Assembly (NCBI GenBank): GCA_943846745.1
Contig: OX044360.1
Coordinates: forward strand, 1,860,001 to 1,924,000
DNA length: 64,000 bases
Reading direction: 5' to 3'
Source: Opacimonas sp002292215
Lineage (GTDB): Bacteria; Pseudomonadota; Gammaproteobacteria; Enterobacterales; Alteromonadaceae
Below, in pieces: positions 15,485-25,130 of this stretch. Below the pieces are notes generated by a model. That model made no database searches. It saw nothing but the letters and a program-made list of their open reading frames with translations, and was not told the origin of the DNA. The position numbers and the translations under genes are program-made. Position 1 is the first letter of the stretch. Each line of letters starts with the position of its first letter.

Positions 15485-17635
15485 GTGGTATGTATTTTGA
15501 AAAATTTTGTTTCCGTTGCTGCTTGGCTCGTTATTTTACTAACCTTAAGCGCTTGTGGTGGTGGAGGAAGTACTGAACCTACACCAGCACCACCGTCTAA
15601 CCCTACCCCGGTTATTGAGCCTACAGATCTAGGTACCGATTTAAGCAAAATCAAACCACTTTATGATGCAAATTCCATATTAGAGTCAGGTAGTCGTTTT
15701 GTGCGAGACGATGGCGTGTTAGTGACCCGTATCGGCGATCGGGGTCGTGACCGCCATGCTAAAGACAATAGCTTAAATGATCATTATGATCATTACTTAG
15801 CCCATTATTGGCAATACCGTACCGCGCGGATCCAGTTAGAAGATTATGTACTTACTGGTAAAAGCCTGATACGTGCTACTTTTATAACAGAAGCACAGCT
15901 AGGCGCAAGAGAGTTTAGAGTATGGTTTTGGGGTCGCAACACCACCGGACAATTTCATTTCAATCCACAAAAAGATGAATCGAAAGTCAGCCCTGACGAA
16001 TCGGGTGTTGTGTTTGTAGACAAAGGTACTTTTAACGAAAATTTCGAAAAAATAAGTGATGAAGGGATCCAACATAAATATAGCTTGAATATTGTTAATC
16101 AATGGAAAAATGGCGGACAATTTCAGCCTGAGCTTAGTCCGGGCACCAATATGGAATTTGAAGTAAGCCAATTTTTATTGAATCCACCGGCTGGTAGTCG
16201 ATTAAATTATTACGGTACTTCTTTTGTTTATGTTGTCGGTCAGCTAGGAGTCGCGCCTTTTGAATGGCAACGAGGTGTTGAAAACGACGGTGGTTCTAAC
16301 GATGGAACTCCTATTCCAAAAAAAGGCTTATTAGGTGGTCAAACATCACTGGGCTATAACTACACTAATGAACCTGCAGGCCGTTTTATGCAGATGGCCA
16401 CAAACTTAAGTCATGAAAATGCTCAGCCCTTTGTCGAAGGTCGGCGTGTCCATCACACCAATTTTGAAGATGGAAGCCACGATGAACGTCACGACAACCC
16501 TATATGGGAAGAACAGGTCGGTAAATTAGGTGGCCGATATATTAACCATTCTTGTGCGGCTTGCCATGTGAGAAACGGCAAGGCGCTTGTTGCTGATGTT
16601 GGCGAGCCACTTAATTCATGGGTTTTTTTAGTGGGTGATGAAAACGGTGATCCCCATCCTGATCTAGGTAACGTATTACAAATCGATCAAACTGGTGCAA
16701 TTACCCACGAAGGTTCGGTAGCCTTAGGCCCTTGGACTGAGCTTGATAACGGCTTGCGCACGCCAAATTATGTTTTTTCAAATGCTCAGCCAGCTCAATT
16801 TTCAGCCCGTATTGCTCCACAATTGGTTGGCCTAGGTTTGTTAGAAGCAGTATCCGAAGCGACAATATTAGAATGGCTCGATGAGAATGATGCTAATAAT
16901 GATGGCATATCGGGCAGAGCTTCGGTCGTCATAGATCCTGAAACTGATGAGCAGAGGCTTGGCCGCTTTGGTTATAAAGCTGCTACCTTTAGTGTTAAGC
17001 ATCAAGCTGCCAGCGCCTTCAATACTGACATGGGCGTTATGACGAGTATGTTACCTAATCCTGACTGCGGCTCACAGCAAACTGATTGTGGTGAAACAGG
17101 GGTAGAATTAGGTGATAATGAGGTCAATAAATTAGTTAAATACTTAAGTTTATTAGGTGTTGGTGCTCGTCGTGACTACGACAACTTGGCTGGAGAAACT
17201 TTATTCAGTGATGCCGGTTGTGCACAATGCCATCGCCCTACTATGACGACTAGTGAATATCATCCGCTTGAAGAGTTGCGTAATCAAACCATTTATCCTT
17301 ATACCGATATGTTACTGCATGACATGGGGCCGGGTTTAGCTGATAACCTTGCTCAAGGCTCGGCATCTGGTGCCGAGTGGCGTACAGCAGCATTGTGGGG
17401 TTTAGGTCATGCAGAAAATGTCATGCTTGGCGATAGCAAGGGTAATGACACCATCTCATTATCGCGAAACATCAACGATATTAATCGTATTGGATATTTG
17501 CATGACGGTCGAGCGCGTTCAATCGAAGAAGCTATCTTGTGGCACGGTGGCGAGGCGCAAGCTTCTAAACTATTTTATGAGAATATGCCACAAGATGATA
17601 AAGATGAGTTATTGGCATTTTTAAGAAGTTTGTAA
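15485..17635 (+). CDS. Di-heme oxidoreductase-like (DHOR/DUF1111) lipoprotein
   Basis: A 716-residue lipoprotein with lipobox LSAC followed by a glycine run and a Pro/Thr-rich linker. It has two c-type heme sites, CAACH at 357-361 and CAQCH at 579-583. The C-terminal part (about residues 300-716) follows the DHOR family of putative thiol oxidoreductases/peroxidases (GLGLLEA, DENDANNDGISGR, RFGYKA, GRARSIEEAILWHGGEA). The N-terminal 250 residues are an extra beta-rich part I do not recognise. The start is uncertain: GTG 15485 has no clear ribosome site, and TTG 15497 would give a normal lipoprotein signal. It is not next to the imelysin genes often seen with this family, so the substrate is unknown. 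Confidence 0.8.
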   Translation: MVCILKNFVSVAAWLVILLTLSACGGGGSTEPTPAPPSNPTPVIEPTDLGTDLSKIKPLYDANSILESGSRFVRDDGVLVTRIGDRGRDRHAKDNSLNDHYDHYLAHYWQYRTARIQLEDYVLTGKSLIRATFITEAQLGAREFRVWFWGRNTTGQFHFNPQKDESKVSPDESGVVFVDKGTFNENFEKISDEGIQHKYSLNIVNQWKNGGQFQPELSPGTNMEFEVSQFLLNPPAGSRLNYYGTSFVYVVGQLGVAPFEWQRGVENDGGSNDGTPIPKKGLLGGQTSLGYNYTNEPAGRFMQMATNLSHENAQPFVEGRRVHHTNFEDGSHDERHDNPIWEEQVGKLGGRYINHSCAACHVRNGKALVADVGEPLNSWVFLVGDENGDPHPDLGNVLQIDQTGAITHEGSVALGPWTELDNGLRTPNYVFSNAQPAQFSARIAPQLVGLGLLEAVSEATILEWLDENDANNDGISGRASVVIDPETDEQRLGRFGYKAATFSVKHQAASAFNTDMGVMTSMLPNPDCGSQQTDCGETGVELGDNEVNKLVKYLSLLGVGARRDYDNLAGETLFSDAGCAQCHRPTMTTSEYHPLEELRNQTIYPYTDMLLHDMGPGLADNLAQGSASGAEWRTAALWGLGHAENVMLGDSKGNDTISLSRNINDINRIGYLHDGRARSIEEAILWHGGEAQASKLFYENMPQDDKDELLAFLRSL

Positions 17636-17736
17636 TTTTAACCGATACTGTTTCCTCTCTATCAGACTGATTGTAGTGTTTGCATTTCAATCAGTCTAGT
17701 CAAGCTAGATACATCAGATTTGTTGGCACAATAAAA

Positions 17737-17777
17737 AAGGGTTCACAATTTATATTGTGAACCCTTGTGAGTTTTTT
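17737..17777. terminator. Strong bidirectional terminator between two convergent lipoprotein genes
   Basis: AAGGGTTCACAAT (17737-17749) and ATTGTGAACCCTT (17754-17766) form a perfect 13-bp stem with a 4-base loop. T-rich tracts lie on both sides (TTTTTT on the minus strand directly after the stem, GTTTTTT a few bases away on the plus strand). It serves both the di-heme gene and the lipoprotein gene on the minus strand. Confidence 0.85.
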
Positions 17778-17813
17778 AATAATTATCCCATACCGTTAAG
17801 TATGATTATGTCA

Positions 17814-20069
17814 TTATTGAGCTGTTATGGTAACTTCATCAAAATAAGCCGTAACTTCACAACCTTGCACTGCCCCACAAACAGGTTGCAATAGTATAGC
17901 TAACCCAAACTCTGTATCGGAGCCAGCAGTAGTATTAAAGGTATACTTCGTCCATTCTGCGTTAGGCACTACGGATGCAAGTTGATCTGTTTTACTAACC
18001 CCAGCTGACGATTCGCTGAACAACAATGCATTTACTACACCACCGTCGCCTGCAGCATTACCCCTCATGTAAAATGATACAGTTAACGCTTGTCCCGGAG
18101 TGATTACACCTCGACCAATTGAATCTTGTTTAATGAACGGATTTTGCGCTTCCGGTGCTACCAGTTTAGCTAACCAATTACCATCTGCATCTTGCTCAGC
18201 TGCTATATTAGCACCCTCTACAATCCATCCATTCAGACTACCAAGCTCAAAATCTCCATTAGTCACTAAGCCCGTATCACCACTTACTCCAGGCAATGGT
18301 GAAGGTTCTGGTGATGGTGTTGGAACGACACCATTACCACCACTTGAACCACCCGCTGCAGTAATCTTGATATTATCAAAATAAGCTGTTACTTCACAAC
18401 CTGCCACCGCACCGCAAGCTGGTTGTAGTTTTAGATTTACACCCCACTCAGGATCAGCGCCTGCAGTTACTTCATAAGTGTATCTTGTCCATTCAGCATT
18501 AGGTGTTAAGGTTGCAAGGACATCAGTTTTACTAACGCCTACTGGAGACTCAGTGAGTAATAATGCATTAACCACACCACCATCACCACTAACAGACCCT
18601 CTCATATCAAACGATACAGTCATCGCTTGACCAGCAGTAATTTCACCCTCACCAATACGATCTTGCCCTATAAATGGACTTTGTGCTTCTGGTGCGATCA
18701 CTTTTACTATCCAGTTACCCTCAGCATCGAGCTCTGTGCTTATATTAGAACCGGCAGCAAGCCATCCATCAAGATTACCTAGCTCAAAATCTCCATTATT
18801 AACTAAACCTGTATCACCGCCTAATCCCGGCAATGGTGAAGGAGCAGGTGCTGGATTTGGGTTAACCGTGTCGCTACCTTCCGATATCATGAAATTATCC
18901 AGTAGGAATTGAGCGCCTGGAGCTTGGTTGTAATTAGGAAAAACCATAAAGAGATCTAACTTACTAAGGTCTAAATTACCGCCAAGACTAGCAAGCGGGA
19001 AGGTGTAAGTTTGCCAAGTATTAAGGACTGGTGTTGCATGCGATTCCAAAGCAGTTGAAAGATTAACTTCAGCTGATGAGCCAGGACCCGCTTCTAATTT
19101 TAGTTTCCAATCAACCACACCTGCATCTGGGGCTTTGACCATTTTCAACTCAAAAGATAACACACCGTTAGTGACACCTGAGGCATTAAACAGAGAGCCA
19201 TTAACAGCACCATCAATATCTCGTGCGGTAAAACCGGCTACAGAAGGAGCGGTTAAGTTAAACTGCACAGCTTGATCATGTTCAACATCGTCGGTTACAA
19301 GGGTGGTTGAACCACCATCATTAATCCAAGGTGCCCATTCAGGTAGCAATGTGTTTTCAAATACACTTAGAGCAACTGTAACAGCATTCTCTGCTGCAAC
19401 GGCAATTGTAAAAGTTTGGCTTGCTGTGTCGGTACCGTCACTCACCATCAATTCAACTGAATAATCCCCAGCTATATCTGGTGTTCCAGATAAAACAGCC
19501 GTATCAGTATTAAACATTGCCCAAGCAGGCAAGGTTATCGAAGAGAAAGATAAGGTATCGTTAGCGTCTGCGTCTGTGGCTGTCGCAGTATATGAATAAG
19601 AAGTGCCAACACTACCCATTGTTAGTGTAGTACTAGTAAACACAGGAACTGTGTTTACTACAGGGGCAGCCACTACAGTTATAGTGAAATCTTGCGTTAC
19701 TGTGTCAGTACCATCGCTAACCGTTAGGGAAACGTTGTTTGCACCTACATCACTTGCACTAGGAGTACCGCTTAAGACACCGGTTGTCGCATTAAAAGTT
19801 AGCCAACTTGGCAGCGTTACAGATGCCAACACTAAGTTATCACCAGCATCTGCATCGGTTGCCGTTAAGGTATAAGTATAAAGGACAGCTTCTTCTGCAC
19901 TATTAACAGCTGAACTCGACACTACTGGGGCATTATTTTCTGCTGGTGGTGCAGGTGGCTGCTCGACCTCTACGGGACCATTATCACTGCCACAAGCAGT
20001 AAGAGCAAACATTACACTAGCTGCTACAGCTAGATGTTTAAACTGACTATTGGGTTTATTGATTTTCAT
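17814..20069 (-). CDS. Multimodular surface lipoprotein: two Ig-like domains and three carbohydrate-binding-like modules
   Basis: A 751-residue lipoprotein with lipobox LTAC (Cys26). Residues 47-132 and 137-225 are cadherin-like putative Ig domains with the repeated pattern LPSWLTFNATTGVLSGTP and VSDGTDT. Residues 232-394 form a beta-sandwich module ending FLLDNFMIS. Residues 415-575 and 590-751 are two closely similar CBM4/9-like modules that begin GDTGLV-NGDFELG and end TAYFDNIKIT or TAYFDEVTIT, joined by Pro-rich linkers. No catalytic domain is seen. The likely role is glycan binding at the outer membrane, inferred from the modules only. It is divergent from another lipoprotein of similar design at 20413. 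Confidence 0.75.
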   Translation of the reverse strand: MKINKPNSQFKHLAVAASVMFALTACGSDNGPVEVEQPPAPPAENNAPVVSSSAVNSAEEAVLYTYTLTATDADAGDNLVLASVTLPSWLTFNATTGVLSGTPSASDVGANNVSLTVSDGTDTVTQDFTITVVAAPVVNTVPVFTSTTLTMGSVGTSYSYTATATDADANDTLSFSSITLPAWAMFNTDTAVLSGTPDIAGDYSVELMVSDGTDTASQTFTIAVAAENAVTVALSVFENTLLPEWAPWINDGGSTTLVTDDVEHDQAVQFNLTAPSVAGFTARDIDGAVNGSLFNASGVTNGVLSFELKMVKAPDAGVVDWKLKLEAGPGSSAEVNLSTALESHATPVLNTWQTYTFPLASLGGNLDLSKLDLFMVFPNYNQAPGAQFLLDNFMISEGSDTVNPNPAPAPSPLPGLGGDTGLVNNGDFELGNLDGWLAAGSNISTELDAEGNWIVKVIAPEAQSPFIGQDRIGEGEITAGQAMTVSFDMRGSVSGDGGVVNALLLTESPVGVSKTDVLATLTPNAEWTRYTYEVTAGADPEWGVNLKLQPACGAVAGCEVTAYFDNIKITAAGGSSGGNGVVPTPSPEPSPLPGVSGDTGLVTNGDFELGSLNGWIVEGANIAAEQDADGNWLAKLVAPEAQNPFIKQDSIGRGVITPGQALTVSFYMRGNAAGDGGVVNALLFSESSAGVSKTDQLASVVPNAEWTKYTFNTTAGSDTEFGLAILLQPVCGAVQGCEVTAYFDEVTITAQ

Positions 20070-20412
20070 ATATTAATCATTTCCTAACAAAAAAATAACA
20101 GTGAAAATTAGCTTACAGCTATTTAACACACCTAAGTTCACATACATTTAACATTTCATACAATAATAACAAGTTAAATATGATGAAGCGTCCTGATCCA
20201 GCGGCAAGAGGGATTAATACTATTTTTCATGCCTTTATTGTGGCCTATTATTTGATAATACTGTTACTCCATTGCTGCTCCGTTTTAAGGTTGAAAATAC
20301 CTATTCAACGCATCAAAAGGTCCACTCAACTTTTTAAATTTGAAAATATCACGAACTTATGTATCTTGTGAAAAAAATGCAAATAAGTTGTAAACTAACC
20401 AAGAGAGAGTTG
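20070..20412. other. Intergenic region between two divergent lipoprotein genes
   Basis: This 343-base AT-rich stretch holds the control regions of both lipoprotein genes. A weak candidate promoter for the plus-strand gene is TTGTGA, 17 bases, TGTAAA (about 20367-20395), followed by the ribosome site AAGAGAGAG at 20401-20409. A 63-codon ORF at 20180-20371 has no ribosome site or recognisable product and is not called. I see no repeat or RNA gene here. Confidence 0.4.
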
Positions 20413-22722
20413 ATGAAAACTAACATTAAATACACATTAGTACTTTTGCTAGGAGCATTAATGTCCGGTTGCGGCGGCAGTGGCAGCGTTGCTGAAGATA
20501 CATTGGCACCGTCAATTACATTATTAGGTTCTAGCGCAGTTACATTGACTGTTGGAGACACTTATCAAGAGTCGGGCACAACAGTAGTCGATAATGTAGA
20601 TAATGGATTGTCAGCGACAGTAACTGGCAATGTTGATACCACAACAGCAGGCACATATGTATTAACTTACACTGCAACTGACAAATCTGGCAATAGCAGC
20701 TCAACCTCAAGAACAGTTGTTGTAGAGTCTGCACCTGACACCGAAGCTCCGGTCATCACATTAATTGGCGACGCGGTAATAACCCTAACAGTGGGTGACA
20801 ACTATAATGAACAAGGCGCAACCGTAGTCGATGACGTAGATACTAACCTAACAGCAACGGCCAGTGGCACTGTAGATACGAGTGTCGTCGGTACTTATAC
20901 GATTACTTACAGCGCTGCCGACGGAGCGAGTAACCAAGCAACGCTCAACAGGACTATTAATGTCCAGCCTGCAGTGGTTGTTGGTAATAAGGCCTACCTT
21001 TTCCATTCAGAAAATGACGATTCCTTTTATATGGAATTTTGGGGAGATACTTGGTCAACTGGAACGCAATACACTGACCAACCTGCCGATACGACATACG
21101 ACAAAGCCTTAGAAATTACAAAGAGCTCAGGTTGGGGTACGGTGATTGCATGGGGAAATTTACCTCAAAATACCGTTGATATATCCACATATACACATGC
21201 TAAGTTTAAAGTTAAAACTGCTACCTTTACTGGTATTGATGTGGTTGTACAAAGCGCAACACAGCAACAAAATCAAGTTGTCTATAACTTTTCATCCGGT
21301 ACTGATTTAGGCAATGGTTGGATAGAAATGACAGTGCCTCTTCCTAATTTCAGCGATATGACTTGGTTTTCGTTAAACTTTTTAGGTGGCGCAGGAACTA
21401 ATGTATTGTTAGCCGATGTTTACTTCACTACTTTAGCACAAGCACCTGTCACCGGGCCGTCTGTAGCCGCGCCAAATCCACCAAGTTTCGTAGATAATGA
21501 AGTGGTTGTGCTATATAGCGATTCTCTATCTCAAGATAGCTATGTTGGTGTTTGGAATGCTAACTACTACAATGCACCGGTCTATTCTACCGGTGCGGTA
21601 AATGGTAATAATTTTGCTAAGTACACAATTACTGCTGGTGGCACAAACGGCGGCGTGACAGGCCTTGAATTTGGTTTTGAAAACGGTGAATTAGATGCTT
21701 CACAGCATACCACTTGGAATATGGACATGTTCATCGAGCCTGGTATTACTAAAGTTGAAGTTCAATTAGTATCCAGAGATGGTGGCGCTAAACGCACCTT
21801 TGATAATCCTACCACAGGTACTTGGCTAAATTTAGAAATGCCATACTCTGAACTAGTCGATAACGATGGTGCTGGCTTTGATACTCTCAATAGCAGTATA
21901 TTACAACTCATTGTCATTCAACTTTGGGGACCGGAAGGCAAATCGGTATATGTTGATAACATTTATTTTTCAGGGGTTTCAACTTCTTATGATATGACGG
22001 TAAATGTTGTCAATGATAACAATGCTCCTCTACCAAACGCGGCGGTCAAAGTAGGTAATGCTTTGGTTAATACTGACGCTAGTGGTAATGCTATTCTTAG
22101 TTTACCAGAAGGCAATTACAAAGTGGTCGTTGATACGGACGGGTTTGGCGCAGTGCAAGCTAATCAGCTTATAGCTGGTGGTGATGCGAGTCTATCGCTG
22201 AGTGTAATGTCATTAAATGCAGGCCCATCGGTTGCAGCCCCGACCCCAACAGCGAGTAACGATGAAGCATTTGTGCTGTTCAGTGACACACTAACTGTCG
22301 ATCAGCCTATTTCTTTTTGGAATGATAATTTCTACAAAGCGCCAGCATTTTCACAGATCAGTATTGACGGCGACAACATAGGTAAATTCCAAATTACTCT
22401 AGGCGGTGAAAACGGCGGCATAACAGGCATTCAATTTGGCATACAAGACGGTCCAGTCGACCTATCAAATGCTACGGGACTCCGTTTTGATATGTACCTA
22501 ACCGCTGGTATAACACAAACTCAATTCCAAGTTATTCCATCGTTTGGTGATTCAGGGGTTTCTAATAACTTTACTTTGGCAACAGGACAATGGGTGACAG
22601 TAGAGTTACCCTTCTCTGAGTTAAATAGAACTTTCGATGCATCAAGCTTGATCATGTTTAGCGTCCAATTGTGGGGAACGACTCGCGACGCAGCGTATAT
22701 TGATAATATTTACTTTTATTAA
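20413..22722 (+). CDS. Multimodular surface lipoprotein: two DUF5011-like Ig domains and three carbohydrate-binding-like modules
   Basis: The ATG at 20413 follows AAGAGAGAG and gives a 769-residue lipoprotein with lipobox MSGC (Cys20). The frame is open 18 codons further up, but without a signal there. Residues 30-105 and 108-185 are bacterial Ig-like domains (APSITLLGSSAVTLTVGDTY; APVITLIGDAVITLTVGDNY). Residues 188-340 are a jelly-roll module. Residues 345-530 and 605-769 are related modules ending VYVDNIYFSG and AYIDNIYFY, with a carboxypeptidase-regulatory-like domain (533-600) between them. No enzyme motif is visible. Glycan binding is inferred. A LytS/LytR system follows after 151 bases and may control it. 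Confidence 0.75.
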   Translation: MKTNIKYTLVLLLGALMSGCGGSGSVAEDTLAPSITLLGSSAVTLTVGDTYQESGTTVVDNVDNGLSATVTGNVDTTTAGTYVLTYTATDKSGNSSSTSRTVVVESAPDTEAPVITLIGDAVITLTVGDNYNEQGATVVDDVDTNLTATASGTVDTSVVGTYTITYSAADGASNQATLNRTINVQPAVVVGNKAYLFHSENDDSFYMEFWGDTWSTGTQYTDQPADTTYDKALEITKSSGWGTVIAWGNLPQNTVDISTYTHAKFKVKTATFTGIDVVVQSATQQQNQVVYNFSSGTDLGNGWIEMTVPLPNFSDMTWFSLNFLGGAGTNVLLADVYFTTLAQAPVTGPSVAAPNPPSFVDNEVVVLYSDSLSQDSYVGVWNANYYNAPVYSTGAVNGNNFAKYTITAGGTNGGVTGLEFGFENGELDASQHTTWNMDMFIEPGITKVEVQLVSRDGGAKRTFDNPTTGTWLNLEMPYSELVDNDGAGFDTLNSSILQLIVIQLWGPEGKSVYVDNIYFSGVSTSYDMTVNVVNDNNAPLPNAAVKVGNALVNTDASGNAILSLPEGNYKVVVDTDGFGAVQANQLIAGGDASLSLSVMSLNAGPSVAAPTPTASNDEAFVLFSDTLTVDQPISFWNDNFYKAPAFSQISIDGDNIGKFQITLGGENGGITGIQFGIQDGPVDLSNATGLRFDMYLTAGITQTQFQVIPSFGDSGVSNNFTLATGQWVTVELPFSELNRTFDASSLIMFSVQLWGTTRDAAYIDNIYFY

Positions 22723-22873
22723 TATCTAACCATTCGTCCTCTTAATTGTTGAGAGGGCGATATGCGTTTCTTACCTCTGCTATTTATTCGCTAATGTATC
22801 TGTTACTATTTTGTTATACCGGAACGCGTTCCTATTCTCCTGTTCCTCAATAAAAAGGTAATCTATCTACCCT

Positions 22874-23983
22874 ATGATCAGTGCAATTAAACAAAATATC
22901 CTACATCGGTTTTGGTTCTGGCAGGCTAGCTTTTGGCTATTTTTAAGCATTGTTAGTTTTGTCACATTAACGTTGTGGTACAACCAATTCTCGATAGAGA
23001 ATGTCATACACACTGTCATTCAGGCTTTACTTGGTATGCTGTTTTCAGTTTTTCTATATCGAACTTTTAATAGAATTTGGGACAAGTCGGTAGCATACAG
23101 GTTGTCTATTGGCATGCTTGTTGTATTTGTGGTAGCATTTTTGTGGACAATTTTTAGAATGCAAGCCTTGTCTTGGTTAACTCCAGCTGATGAGATTTGG
23201 GGTGAGTTTGGCGGGTGGTTTTTTGCAAGCATCTTCATCTTTTTATGTTGGACCGGTTTATTTCATGGCATTCGTTATTTCGATCTGCAACAATCTGAAC
23301 ATAACATTATGCTCACTGCTGAGGCGGAAACTCGAAAAGAACATATTAAACGCATTGAAGCTCAAAGTGTCGCTCGCGATGCTAAACTCAAAATGTTGCG
23401 GTATCAGCTTAATCCTCACTTTTTATATAATACATTAAACGCTATCAACTCATTGATTGAAATTAAAGAGTCCGAAAAAGCCCAAATAATGACCGTGCAA
23501 CTGAGTCAATTTTTACGTCATTCATTGGAAAATAACCCAGACACTATGATTACCTTGCGGGAAGAAATTAGTGCTTTGAATCTATATCTAAAAATAGAAA
23601 AAACGCGATTTGCTGAACGATTACAGCTTGATTTTAACGTTGATGACACGGCTCAATATGCCCTAGTGCCAAGTTTGCTATTGCAACCCATCATAGAAAA
23701 TTCGATGAAGCACGCCATTTCAAAGCACGAAAAAGGTGGCATTATTGAACTCAAGGCGCACATCAACCAAAATAGGCTAATTATTGCAATCAATGATAGC
23801 GGTCCAGGCCAGGAAAACACTAAAATACCAATCGAAAATGAACCCGGTATTGGACTAGATAATACAGTACAACGCTTATCAGTTCTTTATGACAACGATT
23901 ATCAAATTAAAACCATACGACTAGCCAACGGCGGACGCTCTACTTGCATCAATATGCCTCTCGAATTATCTAACCCAAAATGA
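22874..23983 (+). CDS. LytS-type sensor histidine kinase
   Basis: A 369-residue membrane sensor kinase of the LytS/YehU class. Four hydrophobic helices (about residues 10-145) precede a short coiled linker and the His_kinase domain with the phospho-acceptor His near residue 182 (YQLNPHFLYNTLNAINSLIE). The ATP-binding motifs are PSLLLQPIIENSMKHAI and NDSGPG with GIGLDNT. There is no separate sensor domain, so the signal is probably sensed in or near the membrane. The stop overlaps the start of the response regulator (ATGA), a tightly coupled pair. Confidence 0.9.
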   Translation: MISAIKQNILHRFWFWQASFWLFLSIVSFVTLTLWYNQFSIENVIHTVIQALLGMLFSVFLYRTFNRIWDKSVAYRLSIGMLVVFVVAFLWTIFRMQALSWLTPADEIWGEFGGWFFASIFIFLCWTGLFHGIRYFDLQQSEHNIMLTAEAETRKEHIKRIEAQSVARDAKLKMLRYQLNPHFLYNTLNAINSLIEIKESEKAQIMTVQLSQFLRHSLENNPDTMITLREEISALNLYLKIEKTRFAERLQLDFNVDDTAQYALVPSLLLQPIIENSMKHAISKHEKGGIIELKAHINQNRLIIAINDSGPGQENTKIPIENEPGIGLDNTVQRLSVLYDNDYQIKTIRLANGGRSTCINMPLELSNPK

Positions 23984-24810
23984 CTATATTAAAAACAATT
24001 ATTGTAGACGACGAGCCGCTCGCATTAAAACTGCTAGCCGCAAAACTAAAAAAATTGCCCAACATCGAGGTTATTGCTCAATGCTCCAATGGCCGTGAAG
24101 CCATAAAAGCCGTGATTGAGTTGGCACCTGATTTGTTATTTTTAGATATTCAGATGCCGGGCTTATCTGGCTTAGATGTCGTCAAGCAATTGCAAAATGA
24201 CACTATGCCTTTAATCGTTTTTGCAACCGCTTACCAACAATATGCGCTTGAAGCTTTTGATGCTTATGCCGTAGATTATGTGCTCAAACCAATTGATGAT
24301 GAAAGCATCCAAAGGGCCGTTGATAGAACGCTGCAACGCTTCGCAATGAAATCACACGAGCAATCCGAGAATAAGCGAGAAGTGATTGGTGCAATTGCGC
24401 AGATCGACCAAAAAAACCATAAAACGGTGACATGGATGGCTGACGATTCAACTCAGCAAGACCCTCAGTCTGTCTATGTTAAAAATCGTAAAATCGTCAT
24501 TAAAGATCGGGACGAGATACATTTATTAAAACATCAGGATATACAGTGGATTGATGCTGCTGGTGACTACGTATGTGTACATGTACTAGGTGAAACTTAC
24601 GTAAAACGCTGCACGCTAAAAGAAATGTTAGCAGAATTAGACGAAAAGCAATTTAAACGTGTCCATCGTTCAACCATCGTTAATTTAGATTTTATAGAAA
24701 AAGTCATACCACATACAAAAGGCGAGTTTTTCTTGATGATGGGAAAATATGACAAAATTAAGGTTAGTCGTAATTACAAGGGTGTAGTGAGGGCCTTTCT
24801 AAAGAACTAG
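23980..24810 (+). CDS. LytTR-family response regulator
   Basis: A 276-residue regulator. The receiver domain (1-120) has IIVDDEP, the phospho-acceptor Asp56 in FLDIQMPG and the Lys in VLKPIDD. The C-terminal LytTR DNA-binding domain (about 165-275) has DIQWIDAAGDYVCVHV and KRVHRSTIVNLDFIEKV. It overlaps the kinase gene by 4 bases and is its partner. LytTR regulators often act on the gene next door, so the lipoprotein gene at 20413 is the first target to consider. That link is an inference. Confidence 0.92.
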   Translation: MTILKTIIVDDEPLALKLLAAKLKKLPNIEVIAQCSNGREAIKAVIELAPDLLFLDIQMPGLSGLDVVKQLQNDTMPLIVFATAYQQYALEAFDAYAVDYVLKPIDDESIQRAVDRTLQRFAMKSHEQSENKREVIGAIAQIDQKNHKTVTWMADDSTQQDPQSVYVKNRKIVIKDRDEIHLLKHQDIQWIDAAGDYVCVHVLGETYVKRCTLKEMLAELDEKQFKRVHRSTIVNLDFIEKVIPHTKGEFFLMMGKYDKIKVSRNYKGVVRAFLKN

Positions 24811-24865
24811 AGAGTGCTAGACTAGATAAGGCTGCATAGCCCATTAAGACTAGCTTAGAAAACAA

Positions 24866-24893
24866 AAAGCCCCGAACATTTCTGCTCAGGGCT
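24866..24893 (-). terminator. Intrinsic terminator of the tRNA-Phe transcript
   Basis: On the minus strand the stem AGCCC...GGGCT with extra inner pairs is followed by TTTTTG. It lies just downstream of the tRNA gene and between it and the response-regulator gene on the other strand. Confidence 0.7.
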
Positions 24894-24903
24894 CTTAGAA
24901 TAA

Positions 24904-24979
24904 TGGTGCCTCGACCCGGGATCGAACCAGGGACACGCGGATTTTCAATCCGCTGCTCTACCAACTGAGCTATCGAGGC
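24904..24979 (-). tRNA. tRNA-Phe (anticodon GAA)
   Basis: The reverse complement folds into a standard cloverleaf of 76 bases. It has the acceptor stem GCCTCGA/TCGAGGC, D-loop AGCTCAGTTGGTAGAGC, anticodon stem GCGGA/TCCGC with loop TTGAAAA (anticodon GAA), T-arm with GGTTCGATCC and an encoded CCA end. It is close to E. coli tRNA-Phe. It has its own promoter and terminator. Confidence 0.97.
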
Positions 24980-25031
24980 AACTTAACTAAACACATCGAT
25001 ATTTGCGATGCACTTCTTAAGTGAGGTGCGT

Positions 25032-25060
25032 ATTAAACGGATTTTCGACCTTCAAGTCAA
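25032..25060 (-). promoter_or_regulatory. Sigma-70 promoter of tRNA-Phe
   Basis: On the minus strand TTGACT (25055-25060) and TTTAAT (25032-25037) are separated by 17 bases, near consensus. The G+C-rich stretch ACGCACC after the -10 resembles the discriminator of growth-rate-controlled stable RNA promoters. The start would lie about 45 bases before the mature tRNA end. Confidence 0.7.
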
Positions 25061-25130
25061 CCCTTTTTATACATTTAATTGCAATTTGTTTAGATAACGC
25101 CCAAAACGTTGTTTTTTTCTGCGCAAAAGC

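Noticed and set aside
20180..20371. 63-codon ORF in the gap between the two lipoprotein genes
   Set aside because: No ribosome site and no recognisable product; the hydrophobic run comes from AT-rich sequence.
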